A stretch of DNA of 64,000 nt from Undaria pinnatifida (GCA_012845835.1 JABAKD010000019.1:10041736-10105735), one strand, 5' to 3'. Positions 23,323 through 33,749 are shown, numbered from the stretch's first letter. Notes: generated by a model from the sequence alone, not told the origin. Program-made: numbers and translations.

Positions 23323-23576
23323 TCTGTTCATACAGTACATGTGTGGTGGGCCGTAGAACGTAGGTTTGTAGACCGTAGGTGCTTTGATATCTCACACTGG
23401 AGAATTTCTTAAGTTGTTCCTAACCCCTGTATAGGTGCATCCACGTTTTTTTTTGGCCATTTTTGGTTGGAATTAGAGTGGATTTTTTTCGAAGTAGTGC
23501 AAGGGTTAGTTAAAAACGCCTCGTCGGAAAAAAAACGTGTTCACCCCAAAAAAACGAGTTTGTCCCACCGTCACCT

Positions 23577-24282
23577 TACGCGCTTCGCCATCGAAAGATC
23601 AGCGCTCCTCGGCAGCCGCCCCGACCTTCCGCACGGGATCAGGGGGGCCGACCCCCCCCCATCCCCCCCAAAAAATCGTCCTCCCGTTGTGGGCAGGCTT
23701 GCGCGGCGTGGGGGGTTGCCGGCATCCGTAGGCGTGTGTGTTGCGGTGGGGGTGACGCCCGCCGACCACAAGTTTCCGGTCGACGCGAAAGAGCGTCCGA
23801 TCGAAGAGGAAGAAGAAGCAGCAGCACCAGGGTGGTCGAAAAGCGGCGATGAAGAAAACAGCGCTTGTGTGTTAGAGGTGCCTGGATCGTTGGAGGAGGT
23901 GCTGTGAAGCGATCGGTTGTTGGAGGTGCTGTGGAGAAGCGACGGCCACCACTGTGACGGTGGCATGCCAGAGCTGGAGCTGTTGTCCGCAGCCATGACA
24001 AGTTTTCCGGCAACGGGAGCGAGGGTAGTGCTGTCGCTTGTCTTGCTGCTGCTAAGACTGCTGCTGCTGCTGCTGCTGCTACTGCTACTGCTGCCACTGC
24101 CCGCTTTTTCTGGCCACAGGTCCCGCCGTACGCCCGGCTTCGGCGCTTCCTCGGCCCACAAGCAACGCGGAACGGCCGACTTCAGCTCTGCTGACAGCCG
24201 CCGTGTCGCCGAAAAGGCAACACCCTCGTCGTTCGTGTTGTTCCTCTTCGTGGTACTTTTGAAACCGCCATTACAGGGGTGA
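23577..24282 (-). CDS. Candidate exon, Ser-rich, unknown function
   Basis: A minus-strand frame of about 230 codons ends at a good donor, AAGCGC|GTAAGG (23577/23576), in phase 0. It includes NEGVAF-type sequence, RRLSAELKSAVPRCLWAEEA, a poly-Ser tract encoded by CAGCAG/AGC triplets (24052-24094), QWWPSLLHSTSNNRSLHSTS and IGRSFASTGNLWSAGVTPT. The upstream boundary is uncertain: the frame is closed at about 24288 and several AG acceptors lie within the first 100 bases. It looks like an intrinsically disordered segment of a larger protein. The plus-strand frame opposite it is less protein-like. Confidence 0.4.
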
Positions 24283-24288
24283 AACCGT

Positions 24289-25307
24289 CAGAATGAGGGC
24301 CAGAGGGCACGAGGGAACCGAAAGCACAAAAACAATGAATAACGGAAACGCGAATATTTTTTTTACTGGTACTGGACTGGTGCGGTGGGGTGTTGTCGGG
24401 ATAACGTTAGGTTGGGAGGGGGGGGGGGTGGTACGGAGCGTGGAGGGGAGGGGAGGGGCGGGCGGGCGGGCGTACTCGTATCACGCATGAGGGGGGTGGA
24501 GGGGAGCAAGACAGGGACACAAGCAGAGGGCCAGAAGCAGAAAACCTCGCTTGGTACAAGGTAGCTTCAAACGCTAGCGTGTTGATTCTCTTTGCCTCAC
24601 GCCGCTACGAATCGGCTGAAAAGGGGTTTGTTGAAACTGAACCGTTGTGGGTCGCCTGATCTCGCCGTGCCGATTTTTCTTCTCCTCTGGCGCCAGTTCG
24701 GTACCTGCGTAGGTCTTCTTATCCTAACCCTATGCGTAGGCAATGTTCAAACGCTCTAATCTATATTCTGAACAGAACGGTACGTGGTTTTGAACAACCC
24801 AAATTTGACATTGGTGCGCATCGAGGCTCTGATCAAAGAGCAAACGTGGAGCATGAGCTTCAGCATCGATCAACCGATAATATCCACAGAATTAAGGAGA
24901 AAACCAAGGAGATATTGAACAAGTGATGCATTTTTACTGTTTTGCACATCTTTGTCGGAAGGCAAACGACATGATTACCAGGTATTACTTTTTTGCAGGA
25001 CTACCCTTGGTTCTCTTGTGCTTTATTCGACACGTTTATGAAGTGATCGGCGTTGAATCTCATGCTGCAGATTGCCGAGCGAGTAACGTAATATTGAGGA
25101 GATCACGTTGTTAACAGAACAACATGGAGCACGAAAAGGACAGAATCTCAGCATTTCACTATTAGTCTAATAATGGCAGAGCTCTCTCATGCCATGACTG
25201 AGTTCGTGTGTGGCTCTGTATGAGTGTAGACCAGGCAATAAAAAATCTGAAATGAAAAGCTAAAAAACAAGCGGGGGTGTTTATTTTCTCCCTTTGTCTT
25301 CCGTGTT
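24289..25307. other. Intergenic, no gene seen
   Basis: G-rich tracts lie at 24414-24480. The remainder is AT-balanced with no credible frame. It contains a TACCAGGTA word at 24976. Confidence 0.5.
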
Positions 25308-25652
25308 TCATCCTACTAGCAATAGATCTCCGAAAGAACAATGACAACAACGTAAATGAGGCTTATGCTCGAAGCCGCACCTGGGGCAACGAAGACGCGT
25401 CAGCCCCCCCCCAAAACCGGCCACGCTGCCGACGGTGAAGCCGCTTTTTTTGTGCCCCCCTCCCGATCGCCCCCTCCCCCTCCCCGGCGGCCTCCGTGCG
25501 GAAGTCGGCCGGGGAGTTCCAATGGAAAAGTCAAAAATGCTAGACATGTCCGGGGACTGGGTGCGGGTACCATCCTTGCTGCTGCCGATGGGAGAAAACT
25601 TGGACGGCTCGGTACGACATCCGTCATTGTGGATGACGAGGGTTTCGGGGTC
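25308..25652 (-). CDS. Last exon with bL32-like zinc motif (organellar ribosomal protein L32-like)
   Basis: On the minus strand an acceptor CATACATGCAG|GAC at 25653/25652 opens a 114-codon frame to a stop at 25308. It begins DPETLVIHNDGCRTEPSKFS, continues with a disordered, Gly/Arg-rich stretch, and ends LRCPRCGFEHKPHLRCCHCS plus ten residues. C-x2-C, then K-P-H-x-R, then C-x2-C is the zinc-ribbon layout of bacterial-type ribosomal protein L32 (CPxCGxxKxPHRVCxxCG). If right, this is the C-terminus of a mitochondrial or plastid ribosomal protein encoded in the nucleus. The long linker before the ribbon is unusual for L32, and the upstream basic N-terminus is not identified, so another small zinc-ribbon protein is possible. 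Upstream exons should lie above 25700, where degenerate repeats begin. Confidence 0.45.
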   Translation of the reverse strand, partial: DPETLVIHNDGCRTEPSKFSPIGSSKDGTRTQSPDMSSIFDFSIGTPRPTSARRPPGRGRGRSGGGHKKSGFTVGSVAGFGGGLTRLRCPRCGFEHKPHLRCCHCSFGDLLLVG

Positions 25653-25739
25653 CTGCATGTATGTATGGTGTGAGTCAGCCCGCGGAATGAGGCATTTAAA
25701 AAATACATTGGGAGAGCGGGAGGGCGGAAAGAAGGCGGG

Positions 25740-26400
25740 GGGGGGGGGGGGGGGGTGAGGATGGCGTCGAAGAAGAGGTTGAACTTTTTGTCGTGGGGGG
25801 GGGGGTTGTCAAAGGGGGCGAACGTGTTTGGATAGGTGTGTGCGTGTGCTGAGTTAGGTCGAGAGGGAATGCATCTGCGGTGATTCAGGGTCCCTTGATG
25901 CATACGGCGTCAGTTAGTCCGGAACAAAAATGCCAGGAGACGGCGGCTTTGGGTGGCGGTTGTCGCACCTTTAGGACCTCCCACACTAAACCTGGTACAA
26001 TGAAGTCTAGACCGCCGTCCGTCATAAGCATTGACCGCCGTCGTCTGACATGTTTGGCTCAGGATGAGACAGCTAAAAACAAAGTGGGAGTGGGAGGGAG
26101 GAAGGAAGAGGGGGGAGAGGCGATGACGGCGTCGAGACGTACAGGGTGACCGTTTTGCGTAGGGGATGGGTATGTGCTGAATAAGGTTGAGAGGGAAATG
26201 GCAGGGCGAGAGTTTTGGCGCGCGGGCTAAAAGGTGAGAGGGGAGGGGGTCGCGGGCCGGCGAAACATCGGGAGTGGTACACCGGAAGGAAGGTGGGGGG
26301 GGAGACGATAGCAGCGTCGAGATTAAGGTGGATGGTTTACGTGTAGGGGGTTGGGTGGGTGTGCCGAGTTAGATTGTAGGTTGAGAGGACAGCAACAGGA
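25740..26400 (-). repeat. Three degenerate tandem copies of an exon-like module
   Basis: G-run plus TCGACGCCATC / TCGACGCCGTC / TCGACGCTGCT (minus strand), followed on plus by a GGTTGAGAGGG / GGTCGAGAGGG word, recur at about 25760, 26125 and 26310. Minus-strand peptides are NLFFDAIL, RLDAVIA and LNLDAAIV in corresponding places. One copy may be a real exon upstream of 25652. Confidence 0.4.
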
Positions 26401-27264
26401 AGGATATTTGTGCGGGTTGGTGGCTGGGGGGAGGGGAGGGGGTGCCTGCCGGTGTATGTTCGACGAATCAAATAGTTTCAACCTCACAGTTCACCGACTG
26501 ATGAATGGCCAGAACGAATCATATTTTGGCGTTGTTAACGGTCCTACTATGATAATTACCAAAAAGTGCAGTAGTAGTTTTCGTAGGAGCAGCGTCATGC
26601 CTGGCACTGGGTATGTTTTATATCCGGCATAAAAAATCTATATAGCTAACTGCATCGTGATCGAACTCTCTCGAAATGCAGTAACTCTATCTACAGATCT
26701 ACAGAGTGGTACGTAGTGCTCGTGGTGGTGTTGCCGGGCCGAGTAAGATACAGAGTTCGGCCAACACCAAATGCAGGCAGATGGGTGCACCACAAGGAGT
26801 TTTGCAACACAGATCTCTTGTGCACAGGCTACTCGCCGTACTCATAGGAACAAATCGCAACTATTAATACTAATACCTGAGCCGCACGACAATACGTAGT
26901 ACAGCAGTATAGTACCTGGTAGATGCTTGTGATGCTGCTGGTTAGGTATACTGGTGCATCATGGTATCTTTTTGTAAGCATAGCGACTATAGAACAAGAC
27001 GATGCGCTAATAATGCAAGAACAAGAAGAGTATTGCAGCGCTCTTCTCGTGAGATGTGGCTCTCTATTATAGTTTGGTGCGTGACCCCACCAACGACTCC
27101 AGGTATACTACTGCAATGTTAGCGCTATACACTTCTGGTGACACGAATTGTCGGCCAGCGGTCCCATCACCGTCGCACATGTTTAGATGTTTAAGAAGTA
27201 CGAGTACTATAGCGAAGCGCATCCTGCTCCCCCCCCTCCAGCTCGTTCATGGATCACACATATA
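26401..27264. other. Intergenic, no gene seen
   Basis: No repeat, RNA gene or coding frame could be supported. A TACCTGGTA word lies at 26913. Confidence 0.5.
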
Positions 27265-27423
27265 CATATAGGGCAGGCGACAGAAACCGGTATACCGCAA
27301 CAATTCCGCGCCACAGTGTGGTACAACAGAATACGCACCTAGATTTTTTACCCCGATCCGCGACGCTGATTGGTCACCTACCTCAGCCTCGTAACTGTTA
27401 TTGACACCAATTCCTTGCGGTAC

Positions 27424-27881
27424 CGTTATAAGGCTTAGTTTGGGCAAGCAATTGGATAACCTTCTGCAAGTGGTCAAACGGACTAATACCCCTCTAATTC
27501 CTTAACAAATGGCGTCGTCGACAGACCATGGGTTTTTTGGATCGTGGATTCGAATCCCACCATCCACATATAGTAGAACTTTACGAATTTCTCCTTGTAG
27601 AACTTGAAAAATACTATCTCTCCACGTGGAAGTGTGGTGAGCTAAAGCTTTATTTTTCCCCATCCGCCGGAGGATGAAAAAAAAAAAAAAAAACTATCTC
27701 TCCCCGGTATGCCCAGGAAATGAAACCGCTTGGACAATTGACAGGTCCGCCCGTATGTCCGGCCGACCTGCTATCCCGCCGTTTCAGGGGGGGAGAGTGT
27801 TATAAGGCTTAGTTTGGGTAAGCTATTGGTTAACCTTTTGCAAGTGGTCAAACGGACTGATACCCCACTTATTCCTTAACA
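27424..27881 (+). mobile_element. TRIM (miniature LTR retroelement) fossil, copy 1
   Basis: Terminal direct repeats of 84 bp (27424-27507 and 27798-27881), consensus TGTTATAAGGCTTAGTTTGG...CCTTAACA with TG/CA ends and inverted TGTTA/TAACA tips. A purine tract (CAGGGGGGGAGAG) directly precedes the 3' repeat. The element is flanked by a GTAC duplication (27420-27423, 27882-27885). The interior is non-coding and includes a tRNA-like T-arm near 27545. The two terminal repeats differ at about nine positions, so it is old. Structurally complete apart from an inserted small retroposon. Confidence 0.8.
27624..27692 (+). mobile_element. Small poly-A retroposon with Sm-like site and hairpin
   Basis: 69 bp inserted in TRIM copy 1 and bounded by the 11-bp direct repeat ACTATCTCTCC (27613-27623 and 27693-27703). 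Order: ACGTGGAAGTGTG, GTGAGC, about 8 bases, TTTATTTTTCCCC, the hairpin CATCCGCCGGAGGATG, then an A-tail. The other TRIM copies lack it at this point. Poly-A plus the target duplication indicates LINE-type retroposition of a small RNA. See findings. Confidence 0.75.
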
Positions 27882-28844
27882 GTACATCATATCATACCGC
27901 GGCTTTTCAGCTCGGCAGTCACCGTTTTCTGACGTGACCCATACCGCTTTCTGGCGTAAAATATGCCATGGCTCGGTTCTTATTCTTATTTTTCTGTGGG
28001 GCATATTTTATATGTTTTAGTGTATGGGCAGTGTATTATTGGTTATTTTTCAGGCATCTCAAGTGAGCCCAAGTTCTTAACTACCAAGTTTAATTCTTAA
28101 CTATTAATACCAAGTTGAAGTGGTGGTGCCTTCTCCCGGTGTGGATTTCAACAGAAAATGCGGTGCACGAATACGCAAGGCGGACGAGAGAGTGGTGTGT
28201 GTGCATCGTCAGGGTCGATGTTGGCGCCATCGGTAGCGAGGATTTCAACAGAATGCGGTGTACGAACGCGCAAGGCGGAAGCGAGGTGGTGTGTTTGTAG
28301 ACCGAGAGGATCGCCCGCGTTTAGCTGGACTACTGCTGTCACTCCTCCTTGCTGTGTCCCTTTCTTTCCCCCACCCCTTTCCCGCCATGCATACATACGT
28401 GTACGTGGGTCGGGCGAGCTATGTATGGTTGAGCAGCGGTTCGTGCCGTGTGCCGAAGAGGTCATGATTGCTCTGAAGGAATCCGAACTATGAAAGCGCG
28501 CAGTTCTATGCATGCTACATGACGTGGCGCCCATGGTTGAGAATCGGTCGGAAATTCAAAGGCTGTGTATATGGGTCGTGAAGAGCCTAGGCAAAGACGG
28601 TCCGCAACGTATATTTTCCGACAGAAAGCGGTATGAGTCACGACAGAAAACGGTGACGGCTGATAAGCCGCGGTATGATGTACCGCAAGGAGTTGGTGTC
28701 GAAAACCGGGGGGTACGAAGCTGAGTTGACCAATCAGCGTCGTCGCGGATCGGGGTCAAACTTCTAGGTGTATTCTGCTGCATGTACCGCACGGCAGCGC
28801 GGAATGGTTGCGGTATACCGATTTCTGTCGTCTGTCCACATAAA

Positions 28845-28970
28845 TATATATCCTTAATGAGGACACACAACTCGTAATACGCGCGATCGGTGTATCACAC
28901 ACACCTTGCAAAGATGAGTTTCGACGAAATCTTCGATCTCACAGCTGGAGTGTTTTTTCATTTTTTATAT
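28845..28970 (+). repeat. Dispersed repeat family R, partial copy
   Basis: Contains TATCCTTAATGAGGACACAC, CGCGCGATCGGTGTATCACA, GCAAAGATGAGTTTCGACGA and ATCTTCGATCTCACAGCTGG. The same block recurs at 29434, 31440, 32944, 46528 (inverted), 48097, 49831 and 51778 (inverted). Confidence 0.85.
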
Positions 28971-29043
28971 GATAATATATATTCGTTTTTATCAGCTGGT
29001 TTTTACTTGCTGCTATAATACGAGTACCAGGAATATATTATTG

Positions 29044-30431
29044 TCATTTTTGTCTCGCCGTGGCCGTATCCATCTTTCGCGAGGTTCCAATACGAGCAGC
29101 CAAAGGGCTGCCCCGCCTATCTGGTGTGCTTGGAGGAGGAGCTCTTCTCTGACGGCAGCAGCAGCGGCAGCAGTAGTGAAGCCTATATGCAAGTAGGTCG
29201 GCAAACTGTATACGTACAGAGTATAATAGTACCTTTTCGATATATATCTCCGCCTGTGTCGACCACCACCACCCCCTCGCTACAAACACAAAGATCAGGA
29301 ACCTCAGAGTATACCATACAACATGTACGAGTGAGCATACTATGTGGGTGCGCGCCTCCTACGCGCGTGGTAAATAATATTATGTGTACCGGTAGTACAT
29401 AGATACACGTATATTATCGACTATTGCACATAGGAGTCGCCGACCTATATCCTTAATGAGGACACACAACTCGTAATGCGCGCGATCGGAGTATCACACA
29501 CAGCTTGCAAAGATGAGTTTCGACGAAATCTTCGATCTCACAGCTGGAGTGTATTTTAATTTTTATAATATTTCTTCGGCGTACGCGTGTACTCACAAAA
29601 TTTCGTAAAGGACGATTCGAAAACAACCCCTCACTCACTCAGTAATTATAACCCATTTCCAACTCTTACGATTATCCTAGTCTAACTCCAAGTGTTTTGT
29701 CCCCATGTCGGGAGTGCGGTGCTAAAGGGAGCGTCGGCGGCTAGTGTTATTATGTACCTTGTTCATTCATACATAATATCATAATGATAAGTTTTTCATT
29801 TTTTAAATAATACCAGGTACCTTTTGGTAAGGAGAGGAGGAGGAGCTCTTCTCTAACAACAGCATTTCAGCAGCAGCGGCATGCTGCAGCAGAATATACC
29901 GCCATGCTCGTAACCTTAAGGAACGTTGAGATATTGGCACCAATACAAAACAGTCCTTACATTTCTGTCCAAAGTGGAAATAAATACCACGTCGTTGAGA
30001 ATGTGAATGAATGCTGCACAAGAAGCAAGTAGCACCTTGATTTCGATATCACCGCCCGCCGCGGCGACCACCACCACCTCCACCGACGGGTCGCGCTTCT
30101 TCGCCGCCTGCCGTTCCAACCGCCGATGATGCTGCTGTACGCCAGGGGTGATGCCGACACCTCTCCTCCCCTCGTTGTCGGTATCATAGGCAACCTGTGC
30201 TGCTACTACTGGTACACATAGACCAGCCGCCGCTGCTGACGTTTGCGTTTGATGAGCAGTTCGAAACAAATCATCATGATGATCTTCAGCATTACTAATA
30301 TTATTGTTGTCGTTCCTTCCTTCTCTGGATGATTGTGGCTGCTGCAGCATTTTCCAGGCAGCAGCAGCAATCGAATGATTTTCGGGCGGGACTCCGCCTC
30401 CACCAACGGTGGTGGTAGTTGAGACCGCCAT
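29044..30431 (-). CDS. Hypothetical two-exon gene, Asn/Ala/Gln-rich product
   Basis: Exon 1 runs from ATG 30431 to 30036 (132 codons) and ends ATCAAG|GTGCTA in phase 0. It encodes MAVSTTTTVGGGGVPPENHS, AWKMLQQPQSS, an Asp/Asn/His-rich stretch, AGLCVPVVAAQVAYDTDNEG and RLERQAAKKRDPSVEVVVVA. A matching phase-0 acceptor, GCCGTCAG|AGAAGAG at 29149/29148, opens a 34-codon final exon ending at 29044 (RRAPPPSTPDRRGSPLAARI...). The roughly 890-bp intron includes a family R repeat (29434-29570) and a second acceptor-like copy of the final exon start at about 29845-29852. No family recognised. Low-complexity composition makes this only moderately likely. Confidence 0.3.
29434..29572 (+). repeat. Dispersed repeat family R, partial copy
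   Basis: GAGTCGCCGACCTATATCCT leads into the family R core and ends in the CTGGAGTGTATTTT block. Nearly identical to 28845-28970 over the shared part. Confidence 0.85.
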
Positions 30432-30559
30432 GGATGAGGATATGACGAGGCCACAGCAACCACAACAATGACAGACGGGAGGTGGTAGGAAGTGGTGGAT
30501 GGATCGAGGACACACCTTCCCTGTGCCAGCTAAAAGCTCGAGGGTGGTTGTTGTCAAAA

Positions 30560-31439
30560 CAGCAACACGGATGGATGCGTCAAAGGGTCATTGGTTTGAT
30601 GTTTTTTTTGGCTCCTGATGGGCTAAAAATGCGGTGTAGCTGCAGAATTAGGGTAAATTGAACTTGCCGCCGAAAAGAAACCCTCCCAAAGCACGGAAAG
30701 GAACAAAATCCGCCGAAAACGAAACAAAACGGACACGCGAAAAAAGGTTCCGGTGCATACATGCGAGCACGTGCCTGCGGCACGATTAGAACCGCAGCAG
30801 CACAGGTGCCGCCCCCGCTGATGCTGTTTTACACTGACTGTGCTGCTACTACTGCTACTACTACTGTGTCTCCGTTATGCGATATATATACAGTTTTACG
30901 CCCGCTCGCTGGCAAGGTGCGTGCTCTCTTCCCTGTGACTCTCCGTCTCCATATATATTTTGCTCCTGCTGCTGCTGCTACAACAGTTGTGCGTGTTGCC
31001 ATTTATTTGTCCAACCAAATACCTGAACACCTTCTCTTCTTCTCCTCTCCTCTCAACGCCCTGCTTTGCACAGCAGTTAGTTGTTTTTTTTTTTTTTTTT
31101 CAGACAGATTCGCAACCTCAAGCAGCAACACACAGTCTGCACAAACCTCCAGAAACGCTCCTTGCGGTTCAGGTGGCGTTTGTATGCGCATCACACTATA
31201 TATGCCTCATAATGCACATACAACACATACAACTCCGTTTAAGAGTTTGCCTCTCCCTATAAAATGCCAGGGACCAAGTACAGCAGCAGTGGTAGTAGTA
31301 GTAGTAGTAGTAGTAATGATACGTAAGGTCAAGATCTCGGGGGCCATCATAATCATTAGGTGTGCACGTATGTCATTAGTACATGTACAGCAGACCGCGC
31401 GGCCAAGGTTTTGGTGAGCATGTGCATGTTGTGGTGTAT
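30560..31439. other. Intergenic, no gene seen
   Basis: Contains a poly-T run (31083-31100) and an (AGT)n tract (31288-31317). The plus frame across it is low-complexity and unsupported. Confidence 0.45.
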
Positions 31440-31738
31440 TATCGACTTACAGGATTCACTTGATAAACTGATGCATTTATTTCCTTCCACACACAGCTGT
31501 CAGATTTTGTCCCCCTCAGAAACGGGTTTTATAGTTTCCGCGCACAGACTGACTAACATCACCCTGTTGACCCTGATAGCTGCACTGTAAGTTGCAAGGG
31601 GGAGTCGCCGACCTATATTCTTCATGATGAGGACACACAACCCGTAATACGCGCGATTGGAGTATCACACACAGCTTGCAAAGATGAGTTTCGACAAAAT
31701 ATTCGATCTCACAGCTGGAGTGTATTTTTATTTTATAT
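31440..31738 (+). repeat. Dispersed repeat family R, near full-length
   Basis: One of the longest copies: GATAAACTGATGCATTTATT, CAGCTGTCAGATTTTGTCCC, AAACGGGTTTTATAGTTTCC, CATCACCCTGTTGACCCTGA, GGAGTCGCCGACC and the core block. Read on the minus strand it includes a TATAAAA word, so it could carry a promoter. No protein. Confidence 0.85.
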
Positions 31739-31765
31739 TGCCCATCCATCCCTTCTATTACATCT

Positions 31766-32148
31766 TGTTGTAAGACTTAGTTTGGGCAAGCTGTTGGTTA
31801 ACCTTTTGCAAGTAAGGGGTCAAACGGACCAATACCCCACTAATTCCTTAACAATTGGCGTCGTCGACAGACCGTGGGTTTTTGGGTCGTGGGTTCAAGC
31901 CCCACATCCACCATAATAAACTTTTTCAGATTTTCCCCATCATGTCGAACTTGAAAAATATTATCCCCGGTATGCCCAGGAAATGGAACGGCTTGGATAT
32001 TGACAGGTCCGCCCGTATATCCGACCGACCTGCTATCCCGCCGTTTCAGGGGGGAAAGTGTTATTATAATGCTTAGTTTGGGTAAGCTACGATTGGTTAA
32101 CCTTTTGCAAGTGGTCAAACGGACTAATACCCCACTAATACCTTAACA
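31766..32148 (+). mobile_element. TRIM fossil, copy 2
   Basis: Terminal direct repeats of about 85-95 bp starting TGTTGTAAGACTTAG and ending CCTTAACA, a GGGGGGAAAG purine tract before the 3' repeat, and a 4-bp ATCT duplication on both sides (31762-31765, 32149-32152). The interior carries GTGGGTTCAAGCCCCAC, a perfect tRNA-type T-arm stem. Non-coding. Confidence 0.75.
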
Positions 32149-32394
32149 ATCTACTGCGCGCTTTTCCTTTCTTCTTCTCCCTCCCTAGATAATCTAGACG
32201 TAAATCAGATCCGGGCCCACTATGCAGAGACCCTTCTCCCCCCGTCCTCACTGCGATAGGTGCCTTTGTTTTCTTCGCGAGAAAATTCCAGCTAGATTTC
32301 TCCCCTCGCCGAGACTCGCATCGAATTGTGCCTACTCACTCATCACGCTGCCAGGCGCTCTCACCACAGTCAGTCACAGTTAAAATTAAAAGTT

Positions 32395-32545
32395 GATTCC
32401 TTTGGCTTTTTTTTTTTTGCAAAAAAAACTCAAAAAAAGTCCGACCCACACGGGGGAATTCGAACCTACTCTCAGAACTATACAGCTACCAGTACTTGTA
32501 ACTCTTCTGTGTTAGTGGTATCCGAGGGTAACCACTCTTCTTATT
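32395..32545 (-). mobile_element. Possible tRNA-derived SINE
   Basis: On the minus strand a B-box-like GGTTCGAATTC (32456-32466) lies about 60 bases after an A-box-like TGGTTACCCTCGG, followed by CGTGTGGGTCGGACTTTTTT and an AT-rich tail. A similar arrangement with a GACTTTTT tail word occurs at 40330-40445. It does not fold into a complete tRNA by eye. Confidence 0.35.
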
Positions 32546-32585
32546 ATTTTATTTTGTTAATAGACTACCGGGTCGATATGTAGAC

Positions 32586-32940
32586 TAGGCCTTTTATATC
32601 ATATTATTGCCCAAAATCTCGCGCCGGAATGTTCTTGTTTGGCAACAACATACATGCCATATGGATGGTTTGTTTACCATGTGATATCTTAATGAGAATC
32701 GAGTCTCAGATAACAAATGGTGCTCCGCTACACCGTAGCAGGTGTACTTTACTACTGTGGTACCTGGGAGTATGTGTCAAGGGTCTCGTTAATGATGTTG
32801 TGCTGCTTATAATATTTAGTAGTTACTTGCAGCTTCGCCTGTATTAAAGTAGCATAATATCCGTTCGTTTCCGCGTGCGCAAAAAACAAGCAGGCTGAAC
32901 GTCTTTTTTTACTGCCTACTCGTTGTCATGTTGAACCTGT
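32586..32940. other. Intergenic, no gene seen
   Basis: AT-rich, without coding frames or repeats that I recognise. Confidence 0.45.
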
Positions 32941-32943
32941 GGC

Positions 32944-33110
32944 ATCATCATCAGCAGATGAGTCGCCGACCTGTGTATCCTTCACCGAGGGAAAACAAAC
33001 CTCGGGACACACGCGCGTTCGAAGTATCACACGCACGCCGCTTGCAAATATGGGTTTTGATCAGTACAATGAAAGTGAATTGCCTTTTAATACAAATATT
33101 AAAAAATTGT
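32944..33110 (+). repeat. Dispersed repeat family R, diverged copy
   Basis: GAGTCGCCGACCTGTGTATCC, GTATCACACGCACG and CTTGCAAATATGGGTTTTGA follow the family order but with much divergence. Confidence 0.6.
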
Positions 33111-33204
33111 AGCTGCAAGTAGGTTCAATTGTTTTGACTCCAAACCGTGGGCACGACGACGACGGCACAGCAGTTCTAAAAGCATCATATTATTATTATT
33201 ATTA

Positions 33205-33485
33205 TTTTTGCCCTCCGACAATATAGCGTAGATGCCTTTCCGATATAAATCGAATATCCTTCCTTAAGGCAGCAGTAGCACCTAATATGAAGTCGAATGA
33301 TCGCACCATAATGCAGTGGTATCTTCCGCCAACCATTCGCCCATTTCCTTTCCCCACATCTTCTCCTTTTATCTACTATTCCCTTTCCCTATATATACCT
33401 GGTATGTTACAGCTGGGAGTCTACCTCAATCCTCATCAACATTGCCACCCCAGGCCAGTGGCCTTAGTCCTCCCGATTCTTCCTC
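33205..33485 (+). repeat. Dispersed repeat family S
   Basis: GCCCTCCGACAATATAGCGT, CGATATAAATCGAATATCCT, GCAGTAGCACC, CCGCCAACCATTCGCCC, ATCCTCATCAACATTGCCA and CCAGTGGCCTTAGTCCTCCC. Homologous stretches: 50405-50785, 56966-57205, and inverted at 53594-53665. Confidence 0.75.
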
Positions 33486-33749
33486 CCTATATATTATTAT
33501 TTGAGGACGTACAAATCGACACAGCAGGAGACCAGGTACATGCTATTATACCTTTGTAGGTAGGTGTGCACATAGTATAGTGAGCTCCTGTAGCGTGTGT
33601 CACTTGTCGAGGAGCTCTGCACCTCGCCCAAAAACAAACCCCGCCCCCCCCCCCCCAAAAAAAACGCGAAAAAGTGCGAAAAAAAAAAGAAAAAAAAAAT
33701 GTGCAAAAAAAAAAACTCGACGGAACGTGTTTGGGCGTTTCCTCAAGAG

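Larger units (their letters stand above)
27271..28832. mobile_element. TIR element with about 240-bp arms, interrupted in its left arm
   Basis: The left arm runs 27271-27423 and resumes at 27882-27973. The right arm at 28600-28832 is its inverted copy: AGACGACAGAAA-CGGTATACC, CCGCGACGCTGATTGGTCA, ATTCCTTGCGGTAC, CATACCGCGGCTTTTCAGC and CACCGTTTTCTG all appear inverted in order. The interior carries a tandem duplication of about 97 bp (GGATTTCAACAGAA at 28142 and 28239). No protein is recognised in it. Confidence 0.7.

Noticed and set aside
23467-23907. Plus-strand 146-residue frame
   Set aside because: It opposes the minus-strand Ser-rich exon, which has a good donor site and a longer protein-like frame.
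27535-27570. tRNA gene suggested by GGATTCGAATCCCACC
   Set aside because: Only the T-arm is present; no D-arm or anticodon arm can be placed, and it is part of every TRIM copy.
30761-31417. 218-residue plus-strand frame
   Set aside because: Made of homopolymer and triplet tracts with no motif and no splice or start support.
31840-32118. Frame inside TRIM copy 2, with a similar one at 55551-55823
   Set aside because: Both lie inside non-coding miniature LTR elements and are not conserved as proteins across the copies.
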